A stretch of DNA of 64,000 nucleotides from Agrococcus jenensis (GTDB taxonomy: Bacteria > Actinomycetota > Actinomycetes > Actinomycetales > Microbacteriaceae). The stretch lies in the NCBI RefSeq assembly GCF_003752465.1, contig NZ_RKHJ01000001.1, positions 1,302,001-1,366,000 of the forward strand, in the 5' to 3' direction. Shown here one piece after another: positions 36,006-47,277 of the stretch. Each line of letters starts with the position of its first letter. The first letter of the stretch is position 1. Position numbers and translations under genes: made by a program. A model generated the notes under the pieces. That model had not been told where the DNA came from. It saw nothing but the letters and a program-made list of their open reading frames with translations, and did no database searches.

Positions 36006-36697
36006 AGCCCGGCAGGCTCGGCGTCGGCATCATCGGCGCCGGCCGCGTCGGCCCCGTGCTGGGCGCGGCCCTCGCGGGTGCAGGCCACGCGATCGTCGGC
36101 ATCGACGCCACGGGCGAGGACGCGATCGAGCGCGCCGAGGCCGTGCTGCCCGGCGTCGAGCTGCTCGACGCCCCGACGATCGTCGAGCGGGCCGAGCTCG
36201 TGCTGCTCGCCGTGCCCACCGCCGAGCTGCCGGGCCTCGTCGCCGGGCTCGCGGCGACCGGCGCCTGGCAGCCGGGGCAGCTCGTCGTCCACACGGCCGC
36301 CGAGCACGGCGTCGCGGTGCTGCAGCCCGCGGTCGCCCGCGGGGCGATCCCCATCGCGCTGCACCCGGCGATGACGTTCACGGGCACGTCGCTCGACCTC
36401 TCGCGGCTGCTCGACGCCACCGTCGCCGTGACCGCGCCCGGCCCGGTGCTGCCGATCGGGCAGGCGCTCGCGGTCGAGATGGGCGCCGAGCCGATCGTCG
36501 TCGACGAGGCCGACCGGCCCGCCTACGCCGAGGCCGTCGGGGTGGCGGCCGGCTTCGCCGACGGCCTCGTCGCGCAGGCGATGCGGCAGCTGCATGAGAT
36601 CGGCGTCGAGCGGCCCGCCCGCGTGCTCGGCGGCGTCGTCCGCTCCGCCGTCGAGTCGGCCCTCGCCCGCTACCCCGACCCGCCCCTCCAGCCCTGA
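36002..36697 (+). CDS. Rossmann-fold oxidoreductase with DUF2520
   Basis: A 231-residue protein: GVGIIGAGRVGPVLGAALA is the dinucleotide loop, VLLAVPTAELPGLV and HTAAEHGVAVLQP follow, and the C-terminal helical part (ADRPAYAEAVGVAAGFADGL) is DUF2520. In actinobacteria such genes often sit next to panC, and a ketopantoate-reductase-like function has been suggested; that is inference. GTG start overlapping the previous stop. The 63-bp palindrome begins directly after its stop. Confidence 0.85.
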   Translation: MKPGRLGVGIIGAGRVGPVLGAALAGAGHAIVGIDATGEDAIERAEAVLPGVELLDAPTIVERAELVLLAVPTAELPGLVAGLAATGAWQPGQLVVHTAAEHGVAVLQPAVARGAIPIALHPAMTFTGTSLDLSRLLDATVAVTAPGPVLPIGQALAVEMGAEPIVVDEADRPAYAEAVGVAAGFADGLVAQAMRQLHEIGVERPARVLGGVVRSAVESALARYPDPPLQP

Positions 36698-36698
36698 T

Positions 36699-36761
36699 CT
36701 CAACGGAGCGGCTGGCAGCACGAGGGGATAGTGCCCTCCCGCCGCCGATCGCTCCGTTGAG
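36699..36761. repeat. 63-bp palindromic dispersed repeat, copy B
   Basis: The arms CTCAACGGAGCG and CGCTCCGTTGAG enclose the core GAGGGGATAGTGCCCTC (36722-36738), which is the exact reverse complement of the core of copy A (1396-1412). Arm-to-core distances are identical (23 bases each side). Copy B is therefore copy A inverted. It lies two bases after a stop codon. Confidence 0.85.
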
Positions 36762-36784
36762 ACAAAACCGGGGATGGGCGCACC

Positions 36785-36790
36785 TAGGCT
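36785..36790 (+). promoter_or_regulatory. -10 box TAGGCT, leaderless (panC)
   Basis: TAGGCT ends six bases before the GTG at 36797, which selects that codon over the GTG at 36794. Confidence 0.55.
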
Positions 36791-36796
36791 TGCGTG

Positions 36797-37657
36797 GTGC
36801 CCGACGCCATCCAGACCCTGACGACCATCGACGCCGCTCGCGCGCTCGTCCGCGCAGCCCGCGCCGAGGGCAGGCGCATCGCGCTCGTGCCGACGATGGG
36901 CGCGCTCCACGACGGGCATGTCGAGCTCATGCGCGAGGCCCGCGAGCACGCCGACCTCGTCATCGCGTCGGTGTTCGTCAACCCGATGCAGTTCGGGCCC
37001 CACGAGGACCTCGCCCGCTACCCCCGCACGCCGGAGGCCGACACCGATCGGCTCGCGGAGCTCGGCGTCACCGCCGTCTTCATGCCGACCGTCGAGGAGA
37101 TGTATCCGGACGGCGGCCGCTCGTCCACCGTCGTCACCGCCGGCCACCTCGGCACGGTGCTCGAGGGCCGCAGCCGCCCCGGGCACTTCGACGGCATGCT
37201 CACGGTGGTCGCGAAGCTGCTCGCCATCGTGCAGCCGGACGTCGCCGTCTTCGGCGAGAAGGACGCGCAGCAGCTCTTCCTCGTCCGGCGCATGGTGCGC
37301 GACCTCAACGTGCCGGTCGAGGTGCTCGGCGTGCCGACGGTGCGCGAGCCCGACGGCCTCGCGCTCTCGAGCCGCAACCGCTTCCTGCAGGCGGGGGAGC
37401 GGGCGGATGCGCTCGCGCTGTCCCGCGCGCTCGAGGCGGCCGGCGCGGCATCCGACCGCGGCGTCGAGGCGATGCTCGCCGCCGCCCAGGGCGTGATGCA
37501 GGACGACTCCGGCGTGCGCCTCGACTACCTCGCCGTGGTCGACCCGCGCACGTTCACAGGGGCATCCGAGCACCACCGCGGCCCCGTGCAGGTGCTCGTC
37601 GCCGCCCGCGTCGGCACCGTCCGCCTGATCGACAACGCCACGTTCACGATCGGCTGA
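36797..37657 (+). CDS. panC: Pantothenate synthetase (pantoate-beta-alanine ligase)
   Basis: Joins pantoate and beta-alanine with ATP in the pantothenate/CoA pathway. Motifs: LVPTMGALHDGHVEL (HIGH-like), SVFVNPMQFGPHEDLARYPR, FGEKDAQQLFLVRRM and LALSSRNRFL. About 286 residues, typical. Of two tandem GTG codons the second (36797) is chosen because TAGGCT then lies at the six-base leaderless spacing. panD is not next to it in this window. Confidence 0.95.
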   Translation: MPDAIQTLTTIDAARALVRAARAEGRRIALVPTMGALHDGHVELMREAREHADLVIASVFVNPMQFGPHEDLARYPRTPEADTDRLAELGVTAVFMPTVEEMYPDGGRSSTVVTAGHLGTVLEGRSRPGHFDGMLTVVAKLLAIVQPDVAVFGEKDAQQLFLVRRMVRDLNVPVEVLGVPTVREPDGLALSSRNRFLQAGERADALALSRALEAAGAASDRGVEAMLAAAQGVMQDDSGVRLDYLAVVDPRTFTGASEHHRGPVQVLVAARVGTVRLIDNATFTIG

Positions 37658-37704
37658 CCGCGCGGGCACGATCGGCCGACCGCGGCGGCGCCGCCCCGGC
37701 TCGG

Positions 37705-37710
37705 TAGGAT
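37705..37710 (+). promoter_or_regulatory. -10 box TAGGAT (lysS)
   Basis: TAGGAT is followed by an ATG after two bases and an in-frame GTG after eight. Transcription would start at or near the GTG, so the ATG is probably not transcribed. Confidence 0.5.
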
Positions 37711-37718
37711 CGATGGTC

Positions 37719-39470
37719 GTGACCGAGTCCCAGCAGCCATCGCCCGAGCCCGCCATCGAGCACGAGCGCGCCGACTGGGTCTCCCGCCTCGCCGACGAGG
37801 TCATCGCCGAGGCCGCGCGCCGCGGCACCCGGCCGGTCGCGGCATCCGGCATCTCGCCGTCCGGACCGATCCACCTCGGCAACTTCCGCGAGGTCATGAG
37901 CCCGCACCTCGTCGCCGACGAGCTGCTGCGCCGCGGCGTCGACGCGGAGCACCTCATCTCGTGGGACGACTACGACCGCTTCCGCAAGGTGCCGGCAGGC
38001 ATCGAGGGCGTCGACGCGTCGTGGGCCGAGCACATCGGCAAGCCGCTCACCAGCGTGCCCGCCCCTCCCGGCAGCACCGCGGACTCGTGGGCCGCCCACT
38101 TCCGCGCGCAGGCCGAGGCGTCGTTCGCCGAGGCGGGCGTGCGCTACCGCGGCATCAGCCAGACGGAGCAGTACGCAGCGGGCGCCTACACCGAGCAGAT
38201 CCTGCACGCGATGCGCCACCGCCGCGAGATCGACGAGATCCTCGAGCAGTACCGCACGCTCCCAGCCGCGAAGGACGAGGACGAGGCGCTGCAGGCCGCG
38301 CTCGACGCCGGCTCCGGCGCCGCGGCCGAGGACGACGGCTCCGCGGGCGCCGAGTACTACCCGTACAAGCCCTACTGCACCGCGTGCGGCACCGACCTCA
38401 CGACGATCGAGGCGTACGACGACGACTCGACCGAGATGACGTACGCGTGCCAGTGCGGGCACCGCGAGACGGTGCTGCTGCGCGAGTTCCGCTCCGGCAA
38501 GCTCGTCTGGAAGGTCGACTGGCCGATGCGCTGGGCCTACGAGCGCGTCGTCTTCGAGCCCTCGGGCGTCGACCACCAGTCGCCCGGCTCGTCGTTCCAG
38601 GTCGGCCTCGAGCTCGCGCCGGTCTTCGGCTGGGAGCGGCCGCTCGGCCCGATGTACGCGTTCGTCGGCTTCGGCGGCGTCGCGAAGATGTCGTCGTCGC
38701 GCGGCGGCGCCCCGGTGCCGGCGGATGCGCTCGCCGTCATGGAGGCGCCGGTGCTGCGCTGGCTCTACGCCCGGCGCCGCATGAACCAGTCGTTCGACGT
38801 CGCGTTCGGCTCCGACCTGCAGCGCACCTACGACGAGTGGGATGCGCTGCTGCGCAAGGCGGCGGCCGGCACGGCGCAGCCCGCCGAGCTCGCGGCGCTC
38901 GAGCGCGCGACCGCGACGGCGCACGAGCGCCTGCCCGAGACGCCGCGCCGCGTCGCCTACCGGACGCTCGCATCCGTCGTCGACATCACGTTCGGCGACG
39001 AGGCGCAGATCCTGCGCATCCTGCGCGGGCTCGACGAGGCCGACCCGATCGACGACCTGGAGCCCCTGCGGCCCCGGCTCGACCGGGTCGAGGCGTGGGT
39101 CGCGACGCACATGCCCGCCGACGAGCACACGACCGTGCGGGAGTCGCCCGACCGCGAGGCGCTCGACGCGCTCACCGAGGTCGAGCGCGAGGCGCTGGCC
39201 CTGCTGCTCGACGGCGGACAGGGCCTGCCGGCCATCGAGGACAGCTGGACGCTCGACGGCCTCACCCACCAGACCTACGGCGTCGCGAAGGTGCAGCGCG
39301 GGCTCGAGCCCGACGCGATCGTCAAGGGCGACAAGGCGCTCTCAGCGGCCCAGCGCGCGTTCTTCGCGCTGCTCTACCGCCTGCTCGTCGGCCGCGAGAC
39401 CGGGCCGCGCATCCCGACCCTGCTGCTGGCGATCGGCTCCGAGCGCGTCCGCGCGCTCCTCACCGCCTGA
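37719..39470 (+). CDS. lysS: Lysyl-tRNA synthetase, class I
   Basis: Charges tRNA-Lys. It is the class I (archaeal/actinobacterial) form, unrelated to the class II enzyme of E. coli: HIGH-like PIHLGNFRE (about residue 51), zinc-ribbon-like CTACG and CQCG (about 222-246), KMSKS-like KMSSSRGG (about 323) and a helical anticodon-binding C-terminus. About 583 residues. The start is taken as GTG at 37719, because the ATG at 37713 lies only two bases from the -10 box. A hairpin follows the stop. Confidence 0.94.
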   Translation: MTESQQPSPEPAIEHERADWVSRLADEVIAEAARRGTRPVAASGISPSGPIHLGNFREVMSPHLVADELLRRGVDAEHLISWDDYDRFRKVPAGIEGVDASWAEHIGKPLTSVPAPPGSTADSWAAHFRAQAEASFAEAGVRYRGISQTEQYAAGAYTEQILHAMRHRREIDEILEQYRTLPAAKDEDEALQAALDAGSGAAAEDDGSAGAEYYPYKPYCTACGTDLTTIEAYDDDSTEMTYACQCGHRETVLLREFRSGKLVWKVDWPMRWAYERVVFEPSGVDHQSPGSSFQVGLELAPVFGWERPLGPMYAFVGFGGVAKMSSSRGGAPVPADALAVMEAPVLRWLYARRRMNQSFDVAFGSDLQRTYDEWDALLRKAAAGTAQPAELAALERATATAHERLPETPRRVAYRTLASVVDITFGDEAQILRILRGLDEADPIDDLEPLRPRLDRVEAWVATHMPADEHTTVRESPDREALDALTEVEREALALLLDGGQGLPAIEDSWTLDGLTHQTYGVAKVQRGLEPDAIVKGDKALSAAQRAFFALLYRLLVGRETGPRIPTLLLAIGSERVRALLTA

Positions 39471-39482
39471 CCTCCGATCGAA

Positions 39483-39531
39483 CTTCCCTCAACCGCGGGG
39501 TTCGGCGCGAGGAACCCGCGGTTCGGGGAAG
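39483..39531 (+). terminator. Hairpin after lysS
   Basis: Two nested arms: CTTCCC (39483-39488) with GGGAAG (39526-39531), and AACCGCGGG (39491-39499) with CCCGCGGTT (39515-39523). It starts 13 bases after the lysS stop. The CTCAAC inside the left arm recalls the ends of the 63-bp repeats but the rest differs. Confidence 0.65.
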
Positions 39532-39558
39532 CTCGGCGTCGTGGCCGGGCGGGCGCGG

Positions 39559-39564
39559 TACCCT
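39559..39564 (+). promoter_or_regulatory. -10 box TACCCT, leaderless
   Basis: TACCCT ends six bases before the ATG at 39571. Confidence 0.55.
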
Positions 39565-39570
39565 GGATGC

Positions 39571-39849
39571 ATGCCTGAGAGCTGGTGGGGGAACGCGATC
39601 TTCTCGCTCATCCCGACGATCGTGCTCGGGCTCATCTTCTGGATGGTCATGCGGATGATCATCCGCGGCGACCGCACCGCCCGCCTCAAGTACGACCAGA
39701 TCGAGGCCGAGGAGCGCGCGAAGGCCGGTCTGCCGCCGCGCCCGGCCGCAGGGGCCGCGGCCAGCGCCGACCAGCCTGCCGCGACGACCGCCGCGGCGGC
39801 CGAGCGGCCGCCCGGCGCAGCACCCGGGCAGGACCGCACCTCCGCCTAG
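39571..39849 (+). CDS. Small single-pass membrane protein, 92 residues
   Basis: MPESWWGNAIFSLIPTIVLG begins a protein with one membrane helix (about residues 8-30), then RGDRTARLKYDQIEAEERAKAG and a disordered Ala/Pro-rich tail. This layout (helix, charged helix, Ala/Pro tail) is common in short actinobacterial membrane proteins of unknown role. The leaderless promoter supports expression. It stands alone between lysS and a convergent CPBP protease gene. Confidence 0.72.
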   Translation: MPESWWGNAIFSLIPTIVLGLIFWMVMRMIIRGDRTARLKYDQIEAEERAKAGLPPRPAAGAAASADQPAATTAAAAERPPGAAPGQDRTSA

Positions 39850-39897
39850 CGCCGTCCGAACGGGGCGCGGCGCAGTGCGCCGCGATCGGCGGACCGC

Positions 39898-41325
39898 TCA
39901 GCGCGCCCCGACCGGCTCGGGGGTTGGCTGCACGCGCGGCGCCTCCGGCTGCGGCTCGAGCAGCTCGGCGCCCGGGGCGCCGACGGTCGAGCGCTGCGAC
40001 TTCGCGAGGAAGACGTGCACGGCGAGGTAGGCGAGGCCGAGCGCGAGCGCGGTGATGCCGAACGACAGCCAGTCCTCGCCGGCTACCGGCTGCGACGAGG
40101 CGAACGCCGACGTCCCGGTGAGCGCGAGCGGCACCATGATGAAGACGTTGTTCGCGGTGTGCAGCACCGACGCGGCCTCGAGGCCGCCCGTGCGGTAGGT
40201 CAGCATCGAGCACGTGAAGCCGACGAGCGAGAGCTGCAGCGTCGCCGAGATCGACGGATGCGCGTGCATCGCGCCGAAGAGCAGCCCGGTCGCGAGGCCG
40301 GTCCAGACCGCGTTGCCGAAGCGGCCGCGCAGCACCCACGGCCCGACCGCGGCTGCGACGAGCGCGAGCAGCGAGAGGTACCAGGTGGCGGGCTGCAGCA
40401 CCATGACCGCGGCCACCGGCAGCAGCATCACGAGCGCCGGCACGTAGCGGTGCACGCGCCAGCCGGCCATCATCTGCGGCAGCAGGCCGCGGAACGTGAA
40501 CTCCTCGCCGGTCGCCTGCAGCGGCGTCGTCAGCAGCACGATCGCCACGAGCCCCCAGTTGGGGTTCCACTGCCACTCGACCGACGGGTCGAGCCACAGC
40601 GAGATGCCGATGTAGACGGCGAAGATCGGCAGGATCACGATCGCGGCACGGCCGACGGTGCGCCAGCGCCAGCGGCCCACGACGCTCGAGGCGTAGCCGG
40701 CGGCGCCCTTGCCGAAGGCCGCCATCGCCACGATCGCGCCCGGGATCATCGCAGCCCACGCCATGTTGACGCCCGCCATGCCGAGCGGCGTGCCGAGGAT
40801 CTCGCCGAGCAGGTCGGCGGCGATGTCCGGGTCGCTCGCGGTCGCCGGGTCGAGGGTGCTGAAGAAGTCGACCATGCCGGGCATGAGCAGCGCGACCGAG
40901 ACGACCTGGCCGCCGAAGAAGAAGCCGATGGCGATCGCCCAGGCGAGGAACCAGCGGCCGACGCGGCGCTCGAGCGGCTGGAACGCCATCGCGTAGGGCA
41001 GGCCGTCGACGGGCAGCGCGGCCGGCAGCAGTGCGGGCTTCTTCGGCGGCGCGGGCTGCGGCGCGAAGCCGGGCTGACCGTAGGGCGCGGGCGCGTACGA
41101 CGGATGCGGAGCGCCCTGGACGTAGGGCGGCTGCCCGTAGGCAGGCTGCCCGTACTGCTGCTGCCCGTAGGCAGGCTGCCCGTACCGGGGCTGCTGCCCG
41201 TATGCAGGCTGCCCGTACTGCGGCTGCCCGTACTGGGGCTGCTGCCCGTACGGGGGCTGCGCCTGCTGCTGCATGCCCTGGTCGTGCTGCGGCTGGCTCC
41301 AGGGCTGGGCGGGCTGATCGGTCAC
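39898..41325 (-). CDS. CPBP family intramembrane glutamic protease with YGQP repeats
   Basis: A multi-pass membrane protein with the CPBP (Rce1-like) motifs EExxxR in [13 protein letters not shown] and the downstream His in [12 protein letters not shown] and VLHTANNVF. About eight helices. Residues 1-95 are a cytoplasmic low-complexity tail with repeated YGQP units (five or more of QPxYGQ), then Pro-rich sequence. The C-terminus is also Pro/Glu-rich. Members process prenylated proteins or peptides or act in immunity; the substrate is unknown here. The GTG at 41325 is preferred: GAGGAG lies four bases upstream, against one base for the ATG at 41328. Confidence 0.88.
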   Translation of the reverse strand: MTDQPAQPWSQPQHDQGMQQQAQPPYGQQPQYGQPQYGQPAYGQQPRYGQPAYGQQQYGQPAYGQPPYVQGAPHPSYAPAPYGQPGFAPQPAPPKKPALLPAALPVDGLPYAMAFQPLERRVGRWFLAWAIAIGFFFGGQVVSVALLMPGMVDFFSTLDPATASDPDIAADLLGEILGTPLGMAGVNMAWAAMIPGAIVAMAAFGKGAAGYASSVVGRWRWRTVGRAAIVILPIFAVYIGISLWLDPSVEWQWNPNWGLVAIVLLTTPLQATGEEFTFRGLLPQMMAGWRVHRYVPALVMLLPVAAVMVLQPATWYLSLLALVAAAVGPWVLRGRFGNAVWTGLATGLLFGAMHAHPSISATLQLSLVGFTCSMLTYRTGGLEAASVLHTANNVFIMVPLALTGTSAFASSQPVAGEDWLSFGITALALGLAYLAVHVFLAKSQRSTVGAPGAELLEPQPEAPRVQPTPEPVGAR

Positions 41326-41478
41326 CATGCTCCTCGCGTCTGAACCTCGAGGCTACCGAGGTCCCTTCTGCGTTCGATGGGCGTCGACTGCGAAGAGCTC
41401 CCCGGGCTGGCAGTCGAGCGCATCGCACAGCACGATGAGCGGATCGCGCCGACGGTCGCCGAGCGTCCTCCCGTGTCG

Positions 41479-41489
41479 CGCCGACAGCG
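41479..41489 (+). promoter_or_regulatory. Candidate ClgR-binding site upstream of clpC
   Basis: CGCCGACAGCG fits the ClgR core CGCYNANRGCG as I recall it for Corynebacterium; the right flank AAC also fits, the left flank does not. It lies 30 bases before the -10 TACGCT, a place suited to an activator. Confidence 0.4.
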
Positions 41490-41519
41490 AACACGGCCCC
41501 TCGCGAGAACCCCCGCGAC

Positions 41520-41525
41520 TACGCT
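41520..41525 (+). promoter_or_regulatory. -10 box TACGCT of clpC
   Basis: TACGCT leaves a short leader with GGAAGGGAG before the ATG at 41550. Confidence 0.5.
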
Positions 41526-41549
41526 CGCAGTCAAGGAAGGGAGCCAGCG

Positions 41550-44030
<2,481 letters not shown>

Positions 44031-44039
44031 TCGACGAGC

Positions 44040-44081
44040 GACGCAGAAGAGGGGACCCCGCGGGGTCCCCTCTTCTGCGTC
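44040..44081 (+). terminator. Terminator after clpC
   Basis: A perfect 42-base palindrome (21-bp arms, 44040-44060 with 44061-44081) begins ten bases after the clpC stop; the stem forms with a small central loop. Confidence 0.85.
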
Positions 44082-44149
44082 TCCGGCATCGTCACCGGCT
44101 GTTCACCTCGCTGCAACGATTGGGCCTCGCGCGTCGGTCTCCGACTTCA

Positions 44150-44155
44150 TAGGCT
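44150..44155 (+). promoter_or_regulatory. -10 box TAGGCT of the 5'-nucleotidase gene
   Basis: TAGGCT with an expected start near 44162 and a leader of about 50 bases to the GTG at 44211. Confidence 0.5.
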
Positions 44156-44210
44156 CACCAGTGGCGTGTCCTGCGCGCCGTCTGGATCCCTTCGCATCGG
44201 AGATACACCC

Positions 44211-47153
44211 GTGATCAAGCACATGAAGCGCAACCTGGCGGCTGGCGCCGCCTGCGCCGTCGCCTTGGGGCTGCTCGTCGCCCCGCAGGCGGCGGTCGCC
44301 ACCGGCGCCGCGACCGCCGAGGTCGGCGCCGCGGCCGCCACCCCTGGCCTCGTGAACATCCTCCACTTCAACGACTTCCACGGTCGCCTGCAGGCGCCGG
44401 CCGGCACGGTCGCCGACCCGACGCCGCGCGGCGGCACGGTGGCCTTCGCGGGCACGATCGAGCAGCTGCGCGCCACGCACGGCGACGACGCCTCGCTCCT
44501 CCTCTCCGGCGGCGACAACATCGGCGCCTCGCTCTACGCGTCCGCATCGCAGCAGGACACCCCGACGCTGGAGGTGCTGAACGCGCTCGAGGTCGACGCG
44601 GCGGCCGCCGGCAACCACGAGTTCGACCGCGGGATCGACGACCTGCAGGGGCGCGTCCGCGACACCGCAGACTTCCCCTACCTCGCGGCGAACGTCACGC
44701 GCGACGGCACCCCCATCGACCAGGGCTACGAGCTCTTCGAGGTCAACGGCGTCACCGTCGGCGTCATCGGCGCCGTCACGCTCGAGACCCCGACGCTCGT
44801 CGACCCGTCCGGCATCCAGGGCGTCGTCTTCACCGACCCGGTCGACGCGGTCAACGCGATCGCCGCGCGGCTCTCCGACGGCGACGCCGCCAACGGGGAG
44901 GCCGAGCTGCTCATCGCCGAGTACCACGAGGGCTCGCAGGCGACGCTCGCGCTCAACGCGCCGCAGGACGTCCAGGCCGCCGCGCTCGAGGCGTCGATGG
45001 GCTCCTCCGCTGCGTTCCGCTCGATCGTCGAGGAGACCGCTCCCGCCGTCGACGTGATCTTCAACGGCCACACGCACAAGCCCTACTCCTGGCTCGCGCC
45101 CGCCCCCGAGGGCAGCCAGCAGGACCAGCGCCCGGTCGTGCAGAGCGGCCAGTACGCCGAGAACGTGAGCCAGGTGGTCGTCGTCATCGACCCCGCCACC
45201 GGCGCCGCGACCTTCCCGACGGTGCAGAACGTCGCGCGCACGACGGCGCCGGCGTCCGAGCTCGTCGCCGCGTACCCGCGGGTCGCGGCCGTCGACACGA
45301 TCACGACCGCGGCGCTCGAGCAGGCGGCGGTCATCGGCCGCGAGCCGCTCGGCGAGATCACCGGCGACATCACCACGGCCTTCGTGGGCGACGCCCGCGA
45401 TGACCGCGCCAGCGCATCCACGATGGGCACGCTCGTCGGCAACATGCTGCGCGACCAGCTCTCCGCCGAGAACCGCGGCGGTGCCGAGATCGGCATCACG
45501 AACCCGGGCGGCCTCCGCGACGAGTTCTACTTCGAGGCCGCCGAGGGCGAGTCCGAGGACGGCATCGTGACCGTGGGCGAGGCCGCCGCGGTGCTGCCGT
45601 TCGCGAACAACCTGTGGACGACCACCCTCACGGGCGAGCAGCTCAAGGTCGTGCTGGAGCAGCAGTGGCAGCGGGCCGCCGACGGCACCGTGCCCTCGCG
45701 CGCCTACCTGCAGCTCGGCTTCAGCGACAACCTCGAGTACACCTACGACTCGACGCTCCCCGAGGGCTCCCGCATCACGGGCATCTGGGTCGACGAGCAG
45801 TGGGTCTCGGCGGCCGACACGTTCCGCGTCGCCGTGCCCAGCTTCCTGCTGTCGGGTGGCGACAACTTCCGCGGCTTCATCGCGGGCACGGACGACCGCG
45901 ACTCCGGTCTCGTCGACTCCGAGGCCTTCGAGGCGTACCTCGAGGAGCAGTCCCCGATCTCGCCCGACTACTCGCGCCGCCAGCTGGAGGTCGTCGGCAT
46001 GCCGACCGCTCCGGTCGCCGTGGGCTCCGAGGTCTCGCTGACCGTGAACGAGATCGACCTCACCTCGCTCGGCACCCCCGAGAGCGCTGAGCTCGACCTC
46101 TACTACGGCGAGGAGCTGCTCGGCTCGTACCCGGTCACCGATGACTCGGCGACCGTCACGTTCGAGGTGCCGCTGCTGCGCGGCGACGACCGCTTCGAGC
46201 TGCGCACCGACTCGGGCACCGCGGTGCCGCTCGCGATCTCGATCGCGTTCGAGTCGGACCGCGTCGCGGGCGACGACCGCTTCGCGACCGCCGTCGAGCT
46301 CTCGGCGAGCACGTACGCGGACGGCGCTGACGTCGTCTACGTCGCGAGCGGCGAGAACTGGCCCGACGCGCTCGCCGCCGGCCCGGCCGCGGCGCACGAG
46401 GGCGGCCCGCTGCTCCTCGTCCGCAAGGGCGAGGCCCCGCAGATCGTGCTCGACGAGATCGAGCGCCTCGGCGCCGACCGCGTCGTGATCGTGGGCGGCG
46501 AGCCGACGATCAGCACGGCGACGCAGGCGCAGATCGACGCGCTCGCATCCGTCACGACGGTCCAGCGCCTCGCGGGCGACGACCGCTACGAGACCGCGCA
46601 GCTGGTCGCGGACTACGCCTTCGAGTCGGCGACGGGCGCCTACGTGGCGACCGGTCGCAGCTTCCCCGACGCCCTGTCGGCCGGCGCGGCTGCCGGTCAC
46701 CTCGACCAGCCGCTGCTGCTCGTCGACCCGGATGAGCGGATCCCCGCCGCGATGCTCGGCTCGCTCGACGCGCTGGGCGTGGACCGCGTGCGCGTCACGG
46801 GCTCGATCGTCACCATCCCGTCGGCGATCGCCGGCGAGCTGGTCGACGCCGGCTTCACCGTGAGCCGCCTCGGCGGCATCGACCGCTTCGCGACGTCGGC
46901 CATCATCACGGCCTCGGCGTTCGACGCTCCGGTCGAGATGGCCTACCTCGCGTCCGGCGAGAACTACCCCGACGCCCTCGCGGGCGCCGCGGTGGCCGGG
47001 GCGACCGACGTGCCGCTGCTCATCACGCGCGCCACGTGCGTGCCGGAGCGGGTGCACGACGAGCTCGAGCGCCTGCAGGTGTCGAGCGTGTCGCTCATCG
47101 GCGGCGAGCCGACGCTGCACCCGGCGGTCGCGTCGCTGACCGTCTGCGGCTGA
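44211..47153 (+). CDS. Secreted 5'-nucleotidase/metallophosphatase with three cell-wall-binding repeats
   Basis: Extracellular nucleotide scavenging. A signal peptide ends near residue 30 (CAVALGLLVAPQAAVA). The metallophosphatase domain has NILHFNDFHGR, SGGDNIGAS, GNHEFDRG and NGHTHKPY; the 5'-nucleotidase C-terminal domain has ITNPGGLRDEFYFEA. After a short beta segment, three cell-wall-binding (CWB2-like) repeats start at RVAGDDRFATAVEL, RLAGDDRYETAQL and RLGGIDRFATSAI. Two Cys near the end (RATC and TVCG) may pair. The GTG at 44211 is chosen for the GGAG eight bases upstream. An 8-bp tandem repeat covers the stop codon. Confidence 0.93.
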   Translation: MIKHMKRNLAAGAACAVALGLLVAPQAAVATGAATAEVGAAAATPGLVNILHFNDFHGRLQAPAGTVADPTPRGGTVAFAGTIEQLRATHGDDASLLLSGGDNIGASLYASASQQDTPTLEVLNALEVDAAAAGNHEFDRGIDDLQGRVRDTADFPYLAANVTRDGTPIDQGYELFEVNGVTVGVIGAVTLETPTLVDPSGIQGVVFTDPVDAVNAIAARLSDGDAANGEAELLIAEYHEGSQATLALNAPQDVQAAALEASMGSSAAFRSIVEETAPAVDVIFNGHTHKPYSWLAPAPEGSQQDQRPVVQSGQYAENVSQVVVVIDPATGAATFPTVQNVARTTAPASELVAAYPRVAAVDTITTAALEQAAVIGREPLGEITGDITTAFVGDARDDRASASTMGTLVGNMLRDQLSAENRGGAEIGITNPGGLRDEFYFEAAEGESEDGIVTVGEAAAVLPFANNLWTTTLTGEQLKVVLEQQWQRAADGTVPSRAYLQLGFSDNLEYTYDSTLPEGSRITGIWVDEQWVSAADTFRVAVPSFLLSGGDNFRGFIAGTDDRDSGLVDSEAFEAYLEEQSPISPDYSRRQLEVVGMPTAPVAVGSEVSLTVNEIDLTSLGTPESAELDLYYGEELLGSYPVTDDSATVTFEVPLLRGDDRFELRTDSGTAVPLAISIAFESDRVAGDDRFATAVELSASTYADGADVVYVASGENWPDALAAGPAAAHEGGPLLLVRKGEAPQIVLDEIERLGADRVVIVGGEPTISTATQAQIDALASVTTVQRLAGDDRYETAQLVADYAFESATGAYVATGRSFPDALSAGAAAGHLDQPLLLVDPDERIPAAMLGSLDALGVDRVRVTGSIVTIPSAIAGELVDAGFTVSRLGGIDRFATSAIITASAFDAPVEMAYLASGENYPDALAGAAVAGATDVPLLITRATCVPERVHDELERLQVSSVSLIGGEPTLHPAVASLTVCG

Positions 47154-47189
47154 TCGCCTGATCGGCTGATCGCCTGATCGGCTGATCGA
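47150..47189 (+). repeat. 8-bp tandem repeat CTGATCG(C/G), five copies
   Basis: Units at 47150, 47158, 47166, 47174 and 47182, alternating CTGATCGC and CTGATCGG, the last CTGATCGA. The first unit contains the TGA stop of the 5'-nucleotidase gene. Copy number could vary by slippage without changing the protein. Confidence 0.9.
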
Positions 47190-47192
47190 CAC

Positions 47193-47222
47193 GGAGGGGC
47201 GGGGCTGCGGCTCCGCCCCTTC
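47193..47222 (+). terminator. Terminator hairpin after the 5'-nucleotidase gene
   Basis: A 13-bp GC-rich stem with two G-T pairs (47193-47205 with 47210-47222) and a four-base loop, 40 bases after the stop. Confidence 0.75.
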
Positions 47223-47263
47223 GGCGTCGGACGGCTCGTGACCTCGCGCTCGGCTCCCGCGCG

Positions 47264-47269
47264 TAGGCT
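47264..47269 (+). promoter_or_regulatory. -10 box TAGGCT (N-acetyltransferase gene)
   Basis: TAGGCT is followed by CGATGACCGTG, with an ATG after two bases and a GTG after eight, the same layout as at lysS. Confidence 0.5.
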
Positions 47270-47277
47270 CGATGACC

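Noticed and set aside
39483..39531. The hairpin after lysS as another member of the 63-bp repeat family.
   Set aside because: It contains CTCAAC, but its length (49), arm sequence and right end do not match; an ordinary terminator is the simpler reading.
47150..47189. The CTGATCG repeats as a small CRISPR array.
   Set aside because: Eight-base units without spacers; no cas genes anywhere in the window.
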